From: UBA9676 sp035532275
GTDB lineage: Bacteria; Actinomycetota; Actinomycetes; Streptosporangiales; Streptosporangiaceae
Direction of reading: 5' to 3'
Length of the DNA stretch: 64,000 nucleotides
Assembly (NCBI GenBank): GCA_035532275.1
Contig: DATKRG010000383.1
Coordinates: 23,264-87,263 of the forward strand
Under the pieces are notes generated by a model. The model ran no database searches. It saw only the letters and a program-made list of their open reading frames with translations, and was not told where the DNA came from. The stretch's first letter is position 1; the number at the start of each line of letters is the position of its first letter. Below, piece after piece: positions 35,977 to 48,558 of this stretch. Position numbers and translations under genes: made by a program.

Positions 35977-36168
35977 ATGAGGGTCACAGTTGATCGCGAT
36001 CTCTGCGAGGCTAACGCCATCTGCGCCGGCCTGGTGCCGGACGTTTTCGACGTCGACGACGAGGACATCCTGCACATCCTGGTGGACGACGTGCCGCCGG
36101 ATCTGGCCGACGGAGTCCGCCACGCCGTGGCGTCCTGCCCGAAGATGGCCCTGAGCCTGGTGGACTGA
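35977..36168 (+). CDS. small [3Fe-4S]-type ferredoxin
   Basis: A 63-residue ferredoxin: MRVTVDRDLCEANAICAGLVPDVFDV at the N-terminus gives the first two cysteines (C-x5-C) and ASCPKMAL supplies the last. This three-cysteine pattern binds a [3Fe-4S] or similar cluster and is typical of ferredoxins that serve cytochrome P450s. No P450 or reductase gene is visible in this window, so its partner lies elsewhere. GAGGAG lies upstream of the ATG. Confidence 0.9.
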   Translation: MRVTVDRDLCEANAICAGLVPDVFDVDDEDILHILVDDVPPDLADGVRHAVASCPKMALSLVD

Positions 36169-36185
36169 GCCGCCGCCGGGGCGGG

Positions 36186-36545
36186 TCAGCCCGCCGCCGG
36201 GGGCTCTTGCAGCTCGACCCGGTTGCCCGCCGGGTCGGTGACGAACGCCTGGCGGCCGGGTCCGACCGGCACCGGGTCGGTGACGGCGGCCCCCAGCGCC
36301 CGCAGCTCGGTCACCGCCGCGTCCAGATCGGTCACGGCCAGGGCGAAGTGCTGCCCGAGCGGGGCCGGCACCTCGGCCTCGATCAGGTGCACCTGCTGGC
36401 CCCCGGCATCCAGCCAGGCCCCGTCGAAGCTGAAGTCAGGCCGGTCGGCCCGCTCGGTCAGGCCCAGCACCCGGATGTAGAAGTCACGCGCGGCGGCGAC
36501 GTCACTGACGTTGATGGACACGTGGTGGAGCCCGGCTGGTCGCAT
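36186..36545 (-). CDS. VOC-family (glyoxalase/dioxygenase fold) protein
   Basis: A 119-residue vicinal-oxygen-chelate protein with paired beta-alpha-beta-beta-beta units: GLHHVSINVSDVAAARDFYIRVLGL at the start (metal-site His), QQVHLIEAE, GQHFALAVTDLDAAVTELRALG and FVTDPAGNRVELQEP (Glu). Metal-binding His and Glu positions appear preserved. It follows the aminotransferase gene after four bases and is probably cotranscribed with it. Substrate unknown. Confidence 0.88.
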   Translation of the reverse strand: MRPAGLHHVSINVSDVAAARDFYIRVLGLTERADRPDFSFDGAWLDAGGQQVHLIEAEVPAPLGQHFALAVTDLDAAVTELRALGAAVTDPVPVGPGRQAFVTDPAGNRVELQEPPAAG

Positions 36546-36549
36546 GCCT

Positions 36550-37734
36550 TCAGTCTCCCAGCGCGGCACCGGACCGGCCAGCCCGCGCCAGCCGCTCAAG
36601 TGCCTCGGCCAGCACCTCCTGCCGCTTGCAGAACGCGAACCGCACCTGTGACCGCCCGGCCACCTGGTCGTCGTAGAACACCGAGCTGGGGATGGCCACC
36701 ACCCCGGCCCGCCGCGGCAGGCCCCGGCAGAACTCCATCCCGTCGGCGTGGCCAAGCGGCCGCACGTCGGTGGTGATGAAGTAGGTCCCGGCCGGCTGGT
36801 AGACCTCGAAGCCGGCCCGGGCCAGGCCGTCGCACATGAAGTCACGCTTGACCCGCAGGTCAACGCTGATCGCGTCGTAGAAGCTGTCGGGCAGGGCGAG
36901 CGCCTCGGCGACCGCGTACTGGAACGGCCCGCCGGTCACGTAGGTCAGGAACTGCTTGACGGTTCGGACCGCGCTGACCAGCTCCGGGCTCCCGGTCACC
37001 CAGCCGATTTTCCAGCCCGTGAACGAGAACATCTTCGCCGCCGAGCTGATCGTCACCGTCCGCTCCGCCATTCCAGGCAGCGAGACGATGGGCAGGTGGG
37101 AACCCTCGTACACCATGTGCTCGTAGACCTCGTCCGAGACCACCAGGAGGTCGTGTTCGCAGGCGAGTGCGGCGATCCCGGCGATCTCCTCCGGGGTGAA
37201 CACCGCCCCGGTCGGGTTGTGCGGGGTGTTGAGCAGGATGAGCCGGGTCCGGCTGGTGATGGCTGCGCGCAGCGCGTCCAGGTCGGGGCGGAAGCTGGGC
37301 GGGCGGAGGGTGACCGGCACCCGCTGTGCCCCGGCCATGGCGATGCAGGCGGCGTAGGAGTCGTAGTAGGGCTCGAACGCGATGGCCTCGTCCCCCGGTT
37401 CCAGCAGGGCGATGAGGGCCGCGGCGATCGCTTCCGTGGCGCCGGCCGTGACCAGCACCTGCGTGTCCGGGTCAAGGTCGAAGCCATAGAACCGCTTCTG
37501 GTGCGCGGCGACCGCCTGCCGCAGCTCGCCGATGCCCGGGCCGGGCGGGTACTGGTTGCCGCGTCCCTCCATGATCGCGGCAGCGGCCGCGCGGGCGATC
37601 TCGGGCGGCCCGTCGGTGTCAGGGAAACCCTGGCCCAGGTTGACTGACCCGGTCGCGCTGGCTAGCGCCGACATCTCGGCGAAGATCGTTGTCCCCATCC
37701 CGGCAAGCCGGGGATTCAGCAGTGCTCGCTTCAC
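36550..37734 (-). CDS. class I/II PLP aminotransferase (kynurenine/glutamine transaminase type)
   Basis: A 394-residue fold-type I aminotransferase. NLGQGFPDTDGPPE near residue 32, YPPGPGIGELRQAVA, LNTPHNPTGAVF, VVSDEVYEHMVY and the PLP lysine in SSAAKMFSFTGWKIGW are all present. These match the kynurenine/glutamine transaminase K/YbdL group; annotation as a DapC-like succinyldiaminopimelate transaminase is also common. A nitrilase-family gene resembling omega-amidases is divergently oriented 78 bases away. That pairing fits the glutamine transaminase/omega-amidase route, in which a ketoacid is aminated and the alpha-ketoglutaramate product is hydrolysed. GTG start. Confidence 0.88.
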   Translation of the reverse strand: MKRALLNPRLAGMGTTIFAEMSALASATGSVNLGQGFPDTDGPPEIARAAAAAIMEGRGNQYPPGPGIGELRQAVAAHQKRFYGFDLDPDTQVLVTAGATEAIAAALIALLEPGDEAIAFEPYYDSYAACIAMAGAQRVPVTLRPPSFRPDLDALRAAITSRTRLILLNTPHNPTGAVFTPEEIAGIAALACEHDLLVVSDEVYEHMVYEGSHLPIVSLPGMAERTVTISSAAKMFSFTGWKIGWVTGSPELVSAVRTVKQFLTYVTGGPFQYAVAEALALPDSFYDAISVDLRVKRDFMCDGLARAGFEVYQPAGTYFITTDVRPLGHADGMEFCRGLPRRAGVVAIPSSVFYDDQVAGRSQVRFAFCKRQEVLAEALERLARAGRSGAALGD

Positions 37735-37812
37735 CCCGCCATGACATCACGCCCCGGCCCCCGATCGCCAAGCGTGACGGGGCCGCGGGGTGGGGCGGTT
37801 TAGGCTGCGGGC

Positions 37813-38643
37813 ATGCGAGTCGCTTTGTGCCAGCTGCCGGTCAGCCCGGATCCGGCTGTCAACCTGGGCCGGGTGAGCGAGGCGATGACCAGCGCCGCCG
37901 GCCAGGGTGCCGAGCTGGCGGTGTTCCCGGAAGCGACGCAGGCCAGGTTCGGCAGCGACCTGCGCGCCATCGCCGAGCCGGTGGACGGCGGGTTCGGGCG
38001 GGGGCTGGCCGCGGCGGCGCGCAAAGCGGGGGTGGCGCTGGTCGCGGGCGTGTTCGAGCCGGCACCGGACGGGCGGGTCTACAACACGGTGGTGGCCTAC
38101 GACGCCGCCGGGAACCTGGCTGCCGCCTACCGCAAGATCCACTTGTTCGACTCGCTCGGCGAGCATGAGTCGGCACTGGTGGCGCCCGGTTCCCAGCCGG
38201 TCGTGGCGGATCTGGCCGGGATCAGGACCGGGTTCGCCACCTGCTACGACATCAGGTTCCCGGAACTGGCGCGGGCGCTGGTCACGGGTGGCGCCGAGCT
38301 GATCGTGGTGCCCTCCGCCTGGGCGGCGGGATTGTTCAAGGAGGAGCACTGGGTGACCCTGGTGCGGGCGCGCGCGATCGAGAACACGGTCTGGGTAGCG
38401 GCAGCCGGGCAGGTTCCCGACCCGGCCTCGCCGCCCACCCGGGCGCCGACCGGGATCGGCCGCAGCATGCTGGTCGACCCGATGGGCACCGTCCGGGCCG
38501 ACCTTGGGCCCTGGCCGCAACTGGCCGTGGCCGACCTGGAGCCGGCCATGACCGCCCAGGTGCGGGCGGTGCTGCCCTGCCTGCAGCACCGGCGCGACGA
38601 TGTGTTCGGCCCGGCGGGCCGGTGGGCCGGCCCGGTCGGCTGA
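37813..38643 (+). CDS. carbon-nitrogen hydrolase (nitrilase superfamily, omega-amidase-like)
   Basis: A 276-residue nitrilase-fold amidase. The catalytic set is complete: Glu in VFPEATQARF near residue 40, Lys in YRKIHLFDSLGEHES near 110, and Cys in GFATCYDIRFPELAR near 145, followed by VVPSAWAAG. The KIHLFD...ES signature is typical of the Nit1/Nit2 branch (deaminated glutathione amidase, omega-amidase). ATG start. It is divergent from the transaminase gene, with which it may work. Confidence 0.88.
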   Translation: MRVALCQLPVSPDPAVNLGRVSEAMTSAAGQGAELAVFPEATQARFGSDLRAIAEPVDGGFGRGLAAAARKAGVALVAGVFEPAPDGRVYNTVVAYDAAGNLAAAYRKIHLFDSLGEHESALVAPGSQPVVADLAGIRTGFATCYDIRFPELARALVTGGAELIVVPSAWAAGLFKEEHWVTLVRARAIENTVWVAAAGQVPDPASPPTRAPTGIGRSMLVDPMGTVRADLGPWPQLAVADLEPAMTAQVRAVLPCLQHRRDDVFGPAGRWAGPVG

Positions 38644-38686
38644 GCCGGCCCGGCCCGGTGCGCTCCACCTGGTCCGGCGGTCCCGG

Positions 38687-41600
38687 TCAGCGGATCCGGG
38701 CCTGCCACAGGACGGGGTGCTGCCCGCTCCCGGTGACCGCGTAGCCGACTCCGGTGAGGACCTTGCCGGACGCACTGAGCCCGGTGATCCGCAGGCTGCC
38801 CAGGCCGCTGGGTGCCGTGCCGGCCATGCGGATGGCATGCCAGGTGAGCCCGTCCAGTGACCACCAGACGATGGACTGCCTGCTCCCCGCCTGTCCCGAT
38901 GTGCCTGCCGCGACGAGGCCGCCGCCGGCTGTGGTCAGGGCCGTTACCTCGGCTGCCTTTCCTGGCACTGGCAAGGCCGATTCCCGCCAGGTACGGCCAT
39001 CGGTGGAGACGGCCGCGAACGGCGCAGGCCCGGACGCCCGCGCCTGCACGCCCACGGCGGTGATCCGGGGTCCCTGCACGGCCACCTGTGTGAGCACCGC
39101 GCTGCTCGCGCCGGGCGGCAGCGGCACGGGTAGCGACATCCACCCCCGGCCGTTCCGGGACAGCCACACCGCCGGCTGCCGGCCGACCGCGCCTACGGCG
39201 GCGAACCCGGTCTTGTCAGCCGCGACGGCCAGCAGCGTGGACTCACCGCCCTGCGGCGGCGCGGCGCCGGACCACCATCCCTGCGGAGCCCAGCTGGTGA
39301 GGTTGGCCGACCACCACAGCGCGGCTCCCGGCACACCGTGGTTGTCCCGGACCCCGACCACCACGTAGCCGGACGGCCCGGCGGCGGCACCGGTCAGGGT
39401 CAGGCCCGGGGCTGCCAGCGGCCCGGTGACAGCGGCCGGCTGCCACGAACCGCCGTCCGCCGATGTCACGAGCACCGGCTGCTGGCCGACCGCGATATCG
39501 GCAGAGCTCAGCGTGCTCGCGTCGGCCAGCGGCGCGAACGGCCCACCAGGGCTGCCCTCGCTGCCGACCGCAAGCCAGCCCGCGCTGCCATGGGCGGCGC
39601 TGGTCAGCCCGGGGCCGGCGCCGTGCCAGGCCGCCGGGGTGGTGAGGGCCAGCCGCGCCCACCGCCCGCCGCCTGGCCGGGCCCAGATGGCCGGTGCGCT
39701 CCCGGCATGGCCGACCGCGAGCTGCTCCCCCTGGCTCGTGGCGAGGCCGCTGACGCTCACCCCACCGGCTGCCGCCCCGGCGAGCGCGGCCTGCCCGACC
39801 GGCCAGAGGCGCCCCCGTGCCAGCAGCAGGAAGGGCCGCGGCGGGCTGGCACCAGCGGCCACCACCTTGCCGCCGGGCCCGACGGTCACGCCGGTCACCG
39901 TCCCGGCCGACGTCTTGCCGAGATCGGCGGTCTGGCGCCAGGACCAGCCATGCACGGTGACGAAAGCGACCTGGTACCGTCCGGCGGAGCCGGCCGCGAC
40001 CGCACCCTGGTCGCTGCCGGCCACCGTCGTCACATCCAGCGCTGCTCCCCGGCGGGCGGTCAGGGCACCGGCGAACCGCCAGGCCGTGCCACGGGTGCAG
40101 ACATAGGCCACGGCGTCCCTGACCCCGCTGGGGCTATGGCCGGGCCGGATGGCGACAAAACCCGCGCCGGTCGCCGCGAGCCCGACGAGCCCGGTGGCCG
40201 CGCCGTGGCCGGCCGGCGGGCTCGCCCACACCCACCGCGTACCGCCGTCGTCGCTGCGCCACACCCCCGGGTACTCCAGCAGGGCGGAGACCTTCCGCGT
40301 CCCGTGGCGCTGCGTGACCGTGCGGGCGATCTCCCCGCCCACCATCAGCACGCTGCCCCGGGCAGCGGCCCAGCGCAGCGCGACCACCTGGCCCGGCCCG
40401 GTCGGCAGGCCGAGCTGGGCCCCGGCGCGGCGCTGCCAGGTCTGCCCGTTGGCCGATGACCACAGGACCGGGCTGCGCACGACCTCGGACCCCCGCAGGT
40501 GCACGTTCTCGCCGACGGCGATGAAGCCGTCACCGGTCTGGGCCAGTGCCCGCACCCGGTCGCCACCGATCACCGGCGCGATGGCCGGCCCGAGCAGCCA
40601 GGACCGGCCGTCAGCGGAGGTCCAGGTGGCGCCCGGTCCCACCGCCAGCCACCGGCCGTTGCCGCCGGCGACCATCAGCGGCACGGCACCGGGCCCGGCC
40701 GCCCCGCCGCCCGGGTCGCGCAGCACGGCGGGCTGCCAGGTGTGCCCGCCGTCGGCGGATGTCAGCATCAGCGGCCTCGTCGCCGGCAGGGCAGCCTGTG
40801 CGCCGATCGCGACCACGGTGCTGCCCGCGGCGGCCACCCCGGTGAGTGTGGGCAGCACCTGCTGCCCCGGTGACCCGCCCGGGCCGGCGAACTGCGCGTC
40901 CGCAAGGCGGGCCGAGGGCTGCGCGACCAGCCCGGCTCCTCCCTTGCCCGGCGAGCCGGTGACGATGATGCCGGTGATGGCGACCGCGAGCAGCACCGCG
41001 CAGATCCCGGCGCCGACCGCTGCGGCGCGGCCGCTGCGGCGCGGATGCAGGCCCCCGCCCTCCGGTGTGCCCGCCGGCTCCTGACCGCCGGCCTCCTCGC
41101 CCCCGGCGTCCTGACGGCTGGCCGCCTCCCGGACGCTGGCCTCCTGATCGCCGCGGGCCTCCTGGCCGTCGGCCCCCTCCGCCCGGTCAGCCCCCTCGGC
41201 ACGGCCGGTCTGCCCGGCTCCCTCGGCGCGGTCGGCCGCCTCGGCCCGGTCGGCTCCCTCAGCGCGGTTGGCTCCCTCGGCCCGGTCGGCTCCCTCAGCG
41301 CGCCCAGCCCGGTCGTCACCATGCTCCTGGCCGCCGCCGGGGCCAGGCGGGCGCCCGCCACCGGCCGCCCGGGCCGGTGGCGCCGCCGGGGCCGGGTCGT
41401 CCAGCAGGATGTCCGCCCGCACCACCGGGATCGGCTCGGTTCGCTGCAGGTCAGAGTCGGCGGGGTGCCAGCCCGCGGGCCGCTGCCACTCCAGCCCGGC
41501 CTCATTCCAGGCGCTCAGCGCCTGCTGCCACACAGAGCTGCCGCCGGCCGCCCCCATGACGCCCCCCGTCCCCGACTCACGCCCCGTCGCGCCGGCCCCC

Positions 41601-41836
41601 GGGCCGTTCCCCGGGCCCGGACCGCCCGCCTCCCCTGAACCGCTCTGCGGCAGGTCCCCCGCGTGGTTCCCGTCCTGCACTGCCAGGCCTGACCAGCCAG
41701 GGCCTGCCGCGACGATCCCGCCCGGGTACCCCCGCAGGGCAGGCGTGCGGCCAAGTGCGGGGATGACCCCGCGCAGCGTCCATGGGCCCACGGCCAGGCT
41801 GGTACCACCTTGGCCTGGGCTGGCGTTCGCGCTCAC
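38687..41836 (-). CDS. large membrane-anchored beta-propeller-like protein
   Basis: About 1,049 residues, function unknown. The N-terminal about 300 residues are low-complexity, with a repetitive run of RAEGAD-type hexapeptides (DNA about 41160-41310). A single hydrophobic helix (AVGAGICAVLLAVAITGIIV) follows. The rest contains repeated BNR/sialidase-like Asp-box units: SADGGHTWQ, SADGRSWLL, SSANGQTWQ, SDDGGTRWV, STDGRTWRE, SLDGLTWHA. The topology suggests a cytoplasmic tail and an extracellular propeller. The start is uncertain; I prefer GTG at 41836 to ATG at 41944 because the intervening residues look non-coding. It is convergent with the nitrilase gene. Confidence 0.8.
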   Translation of the reverse strand: MSANASPGQGGTSLAVGPWTLRGVIPALGRTPALRGYPGGIVAAGPGWSGLAVQDGNHAGDLPQSGSGEAGGPGPGNGPGAGATGRESGTGGVMGAAGGSSVWQQALSAWNEAGLEWQRPAGWHPADSDLQRTEPIPVVRADILLDDPAPAAPPARAAGGGRPPGPGGGQEHGDDRAGRAEGADRAEGANRAEGADRAEAADRAEGAGQTGRAEGADRAEGADGQEARGDQEASVREAASRQDAGGEEAGGQEPAGTPEGGGLHPRRSGRAAAVGAGICAVLLAVAITGIIVTGSPGKGGAGLVAQPSARLADAQFAGPGGSPGQQVLPTLTGVAAAGSTVVAIGAQAALPATRPLMLTSADGGHTWQPAVLRDPGGGAAGPGAVPLMVAGGNGRWLAVGPGATWTSADGRSWLLGPAIAPVIGGDRVRALAQTGDGFIAVGENVHLRGSEVVRSPVLWSSANGQTWQRRAGAQLGLPTGPGQVVALRWAAARGSVLMVGGEIARTVTQRHGTRKVSALLEYPGVWRSDDGGTRWVWASPPAGHGAATGLVGLAATGAGFVAIRPGHSPSGVRDAVAYVCTRGTAWRFAGALTARRGAALDVTTVAGSDQGAVAAGSAGRYQVAFVTVHGWSWRQTADLGKTSAGTVTGVTVGPGGKVVAAGASPPRPFLLLARGRLWPVGQAALAGAAAGGVSVSGLATSQGEQLAVGHAGSAPAIWARPGGGRWARLALTTPAAWHGAGPGLTSAAHGSAGWLAVGSEGSPGGPFAPLADASTLSSADIAVGQQPVLVTSADGGSWQPAAVTGPLAAPGLTLTGAAAGPSGYVVVGVRDNHGVPGAALWWSANLTSWAPQGWWSGAAPPQGGESTLLAVAADKTGFAAVGAVGRQPAVWLSRNGRGWMSLPVPLPPGASSAVLTQVAVQGPRITAVGVQARASGPAPFAAVSTDGRTWRESALPVPGKAAEVTALTTAGGGLVAAGTSGQAGSRQSIVWWSLDGLTWHAIRMAGTAPSGLGSLRITGLSASGKVLTGVGYAVTGSGQHPVLWQARIR

Positions 41837-42028
41837 TGAGCATCCGTTGGGTAGGTCCGGCGTGGATTGTGCGCAGGAGAGCGGGAGGGGAACGCGCTGT
41901 GTCTCACGCCCGACGATGGTAGCGGCGCAAGGCCTTTCCCCCATGCAGATCCGGTCAGGTGTGCAGGGTGTCGAGCCGCGTGCCGGTGGTGCCGGGCCGT
42001 GTGCCAGGGGTCCGGCCAGCCCGTGGGG

Positions 42029-42427
42029 CTAGGGTACGGGCAGCCGCCGCGACCTCGCGTCAACCATGGCGCTGCGCAGGCTCTCCATCTCGTCCTCGCT
42101 CACGCGCTCCAGGAAACGCCGCATCGTCAGGTCCTCGTCGCCGCCCGAGCGCAGCACCTCCGCCATCAGCCGGGCATCGTGTTCCTCACGCCGCTCCACC
42201 GGCCAGTACCGCCAGGCGCGGCCCGGTTTGTCCCGGTGGAGCACCCCCTTGCGGTGGAGGATGTCCATCACCGTCATGACCGTGGTGTAGGCGACCGGCC
42301 GGCCGTACCGCATGCGTTCCCGGACCTCACGCACCACGTAGGGGCCGTCACCAGCCCACATGACCTCCATGATCGCCATCTCGAGTTCGCCGAACTCGCG
42401 CACTGCCCCCCACCTCCGGTTACCCAT
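42029..42427 (-). CDS. BlaI/MecI-family transcriptional repressor
   Basis: A 132-residue winged-helix repressor: FGELEMAIMEVMWAGDGPYVVREVRERM, AYTTVMTVMDILHRKGVLHRDKPGRAWRYWPV, then a C-terminal dimer region with FLERVSEDEMESLR. In beta-lactamase systems BlaI is cleaved by a BlaR sensor protease; no BlaR-type gene is adjacent here. The ATG at 42427 lies within an imperfect palindrome (42422-42439), which suggests autoregulation. DedA lies upstream in the same direction. Confidence 0.92.
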   Translation of the reverse strand: MGNRRWGAVREFGELEMAIMEVMWAGDGPYVVREVRERMRYGRPVAYTTVMTVMDILHRKGVLHRDKPGRAWRYWPVERREEHDARLMAEVLRSGGDEDLTMRRFLERVSEDEMESLRSAMVDARSRRLPVP

Positions 42428-42439
42428 GTAAACACGGGT
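42422..42439. promoter_or_regulatory. imperfect palindrome over the BlaI-type start codon
   Basis: ACCCATGTA followed directly by AACACGGGT; seven of nine positions are complementary. It overlaps the start codon, so a bound repressor would block expression. Candidate autoregulatory operator. Confidence 0.4.
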
Positions 42440-42545
42440 TGCACTGGACGAGCAGGGACAGTGGTGGCGGCTGGGGAGGAAAACGGAACCGTGGTGATGA
42501 TTGTTCGCCCGGCAGCCGATGTCTTCCACCCCGCGGCTGGCCGCC

Positions 42546-43187
42546 TCAGCCGCGGTCGCCGCGCTCCGCGGTGTCAGCCAGGGCGGGCTCGCGGCGGTGC
42601 CGGCGCACCCCCCAGACCACGAGCGCCGCCACCACCAGCACCGCGATCGCGATCGCGAAGCCGGTGCCGACCTGCCGTTCCACCACGATGTAGGCGGACC
42701 CGGCCAGGTAGCCGAGCAGGCAGTAGCCGACACCCCAGATGACCCCGCCGATCGCGTTGTACACGACAAAGGTCCGGTAGTGCATCTTGGCGGTGCCGGC
42801 CAGCGCGGGCATGAGCGCCCGCAGCACCGCGGTGAACCGGCCGACGAGCACCGCCACGGGCCCGCGGGCGTTCAGCGCGGCGGTCGCCTTGTCCACGGTG
42901 CCCGACATCCGGCGCAGGAAGCGGGATCCGATCACCCGCCCACCCATCCGGCGGCCCACCTCGTAACCGACCAGCGGGCCCACGATGGCGGCCACGACCA
43001 CGACGAGCATGAGCAGCGGCAGGGAGACCCGGCCCCGGCTGGCCAGCACGCCGCCGAGCACCACGGCCGTCTCGCCGGGCACGACGAACCCCAGGAACAG
43101 CGCCGTCTCGCCGAACACCAGGGCAGCCACCACCGCATAGGCGACCGGCCCGGACAGCCGGGCCAGCTCGGTGGCGATCGTGTTCAC
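42546..43187 (-). CDS. DedA-family membrane protein
   Basis: A 213-residue membrane protein with about five hydrophobic segments. Family marks are GETALFLGFVVPGETAVVLGG near residue 25, GRFTAVLRALMPALAG (conserved arginine) near 115, and YNAIGGVIWGVGYCLLGY near 143. DedA proteins are implicated in lipid-carrier recycling and membrane homeostasis. GTG start. It is leftward with the BlaI-type gene 118 bases downstream. Confidence 0.92.
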   Translation of the reverse strand: MNTIATELARLSGPVAYAVVAALVFGETALFLGFVVPGETAVVLGGVLASRGRVSLPLLMLVVVVAAIVGPLVGYEVGRRMGGRVIGSRFLRRMSGTVDKATAALNARGPVAVLVGRFTAVLRALMPALAGTAKMHYRTFVVYNAIGGVIWGVGYCLLGYLAGSAYIVVERQVGTGFAIAIAVLVVAALVVWGVRRHRREPALADTAERGDRG

Positions 43188-43469
43188 GCTGCTCTCCCGT
43201 GCCTGGCCGGTGGGCTACGCGGCGAAGCCCACCTCGACGATAGACGGCCGGTATGCGCGCTCGCGCCGCCAACGGCCCGCGCACCTCAGCCAGCGCCTAC
43301 CCGGTCCATGCTGACCTGGCCCGATCGCCGGTCCCCAGCGGCCGGGGGCGCCCGGTGCGAAACCGGACAAGCTACCCCTTCCGATGCGCCTCACAGCCGG
43401 TGCATGATCGTGCATGATCGAGTGAATGACCGCACGTCGTCGGTTCCCTGACCCGCAAGGGGGTGATTG

Positions 43470-44417
43470 ATGGCGTCTACCCGGCCGGGCACCGACCTGG
43501 TGCCCTACGCCCGCGCCGACCGGCCGACCAGCTTCACCGGGCTCATCACCCGCGACGGCTCGACCGGGTACGCCGCCGAGGCGGGCCGCTACCAGCTGTA
43601 CGCGTCGCTCGCCTGCCCCTGGTCCCACCGGGCGCTGATCGTGCGCAAGCTGCTCGGCCTGGAACCGGTCATCGGCCTGACCCTGACCGACCCGATCAGG
43701 GACGAGCGGGGCTGGCGGTTCCCTGCCAGCGCCGGCGGGGTCGACCAGGTCACCGGCGCCCGGTTCGTCTCCGAGCTCTACCTGGCCACCGATCCCGGTT
43801 ACGCCGGCCGGTTCACCATCCCGTGCCTGTGGGACACCCGGACCCACCGCATCGTGACCAGCGACATCCCGCAGATCACCCTCACGCTCGAAACAGAGTT
43901 CCGCGCCTTCCACCGGCCCGGCGCGCCCGACCTCTACCCGGAGGAACTGCGGCCCGACATCGACGCCCTGGGAACGCTTATCTTCCACGCGGTGAACAAC
44001 GGCGTGTACAAGGCCGGCCTGGCGACGTCCCAGGCGGCCTACGAGGACGCGTTCGACACCCTGTTCGCGACCCTGGCCGCGCTGGAGGACCGGCTGTCCA
44101 GCCGCCGCTTCCTGGTCGGCGGCCAGCTCACAGAGGCGGACGTGCGGCTGTTCCCGACCCTGGTCCGGTTCGACGCGGTGTACCACACCCATTTCAAGTG
44201 CAACCTGCACCGGCTGGTGGACTACCCGAACCTGTGGGGATACGCCCGTGACCTCTACCAGCATCCCGGCTTCGGCGAGACCACCGATTTCGGCCAGATC
44301 AAGCGGCACTACTACCAGACCCAGGACTGGATCAACCCGGCCCGGATCGTGCCCAAGGGGCCGTATGTGAACTGGCTCTCACCGCATGACAGGGACCGGT
44401 TTTCTCCGCGAGCATGA
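43470..44417 (+). CDS. glutathionyl-hydroquinone reductase-like (YqjG/ECM4) protein
   Basis: A 315-residue GST-fold protein. The thioredoxin-like half holds LYASLACPWSHRALIVRKLLGL with the catalytic Cys of the CPWxHR motif. The helical half has FLVGGQLTEADVRLFPTLVRFDAVYHTHFKCN and DYPNLWGYARDLYQ, all hallmarks of the Xi/ECM4 class. In glutathione users it reduces glutathionyl-hydroquinones; actinomycetes use mycothiol, so a mycothiol-linked role is likely here. ATG start behind AAGGGGG. Confidence 0.9.
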   Translation: MASTRPGTDLVPYARADRPTSFTGLITRDGSTGYAAEAGRYQLYASLACPWSHRALIVRKLLGLEPVIGLTLTDPIRDERGWRFPASAGGVDQVTGARFVSELYLATDPGYAGRFTIPCLWDTRTHRIVTSDIPQITLTLETEFRAFHRPGAPDLYPEELRPDIDALGTLIFHAVNNGVYKAGLATSQAAYEDAFDTLFATLAALEDRLSSRRFLVGGQLTEADVRLFPTLVRFDAVYHTHFKCNLHRLVDYPNLWGYARDLYQHPGFGETTDFGQIKRHYYQTQDWINPARIVPKGPYVNWLSPHDRDRFSPRA

Positions 44418-44503
44418 CCCTCGGCGCCGGATTTGAGGTGCCCTCCGCCCCGGGTAGCCTAAGGGGCGGGCAGTGACAGGTATGCAACCGTCGGAAGAGG
44501 GCG

Positions 44504-48271
<3,768 letters not shown>

Positions 48272-48273
48272 CG

Positions 48274-48447
48274 ATGTACTTCACGGACCAGGGCATCGAG
48301 GAGCTCGCGCAGCGGCGGGCCGGTGACGAGGTCAGCCTGGGCTGGCTGGCGGAGCGGCTGCGTGAGTTCGTGGACTTCGCGCCCGAGTTCGAGACCGCGG
48401 TGGACCGGCTGGCCAGCTGGCTCGCCCGCCTGGACGACGAGGACTGA
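48274..48447 (+). CDS. small DUF6104-type protein
   Basis: A 57-residue acidic protein (MYFTDQGIEELAQRRAGDEV, WLAERLREFVDFAPEFETA, VDRLASWLARLDDED). It resembles the small actinobacterial family commonly found directly after kgd. It begins two bases after the kgd stop, so it is cotranscribed. No function is known. Confidence 0.85.
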   Translation: MYFTDQGIEELAQRRAGDEVSLGWLAERLREFVDFAPEFETAVDRLASWLARLDDED

Positions 48448-48500
48448 CAGAACGCGGCGCGTGGCCGCGGGCAGCCCCGTTCGATAGTCGCGATGCATCT

Positions 48501-48528
48501 TGACTTCTGGATGACGCGATATATCTTG
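48501..48528 (+). promoter_or_regulatory. promoter of the DUF4097/PadR operon with GATATATC palindrome
   Basis: TTGACT (48501-48506) and TATCTT (48523-48528) are separated by 16 bases. GATATATC at about 48519-48526, a perfect 8-base palindrome, overlaps the -10 and could be the binding site of the PadR regulator encoded by the second gene. Confidence 0.55.
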
Positions 48529-48558
48529 TTAGTGAGGCCGGGCAGGAAGGAACTCGCG

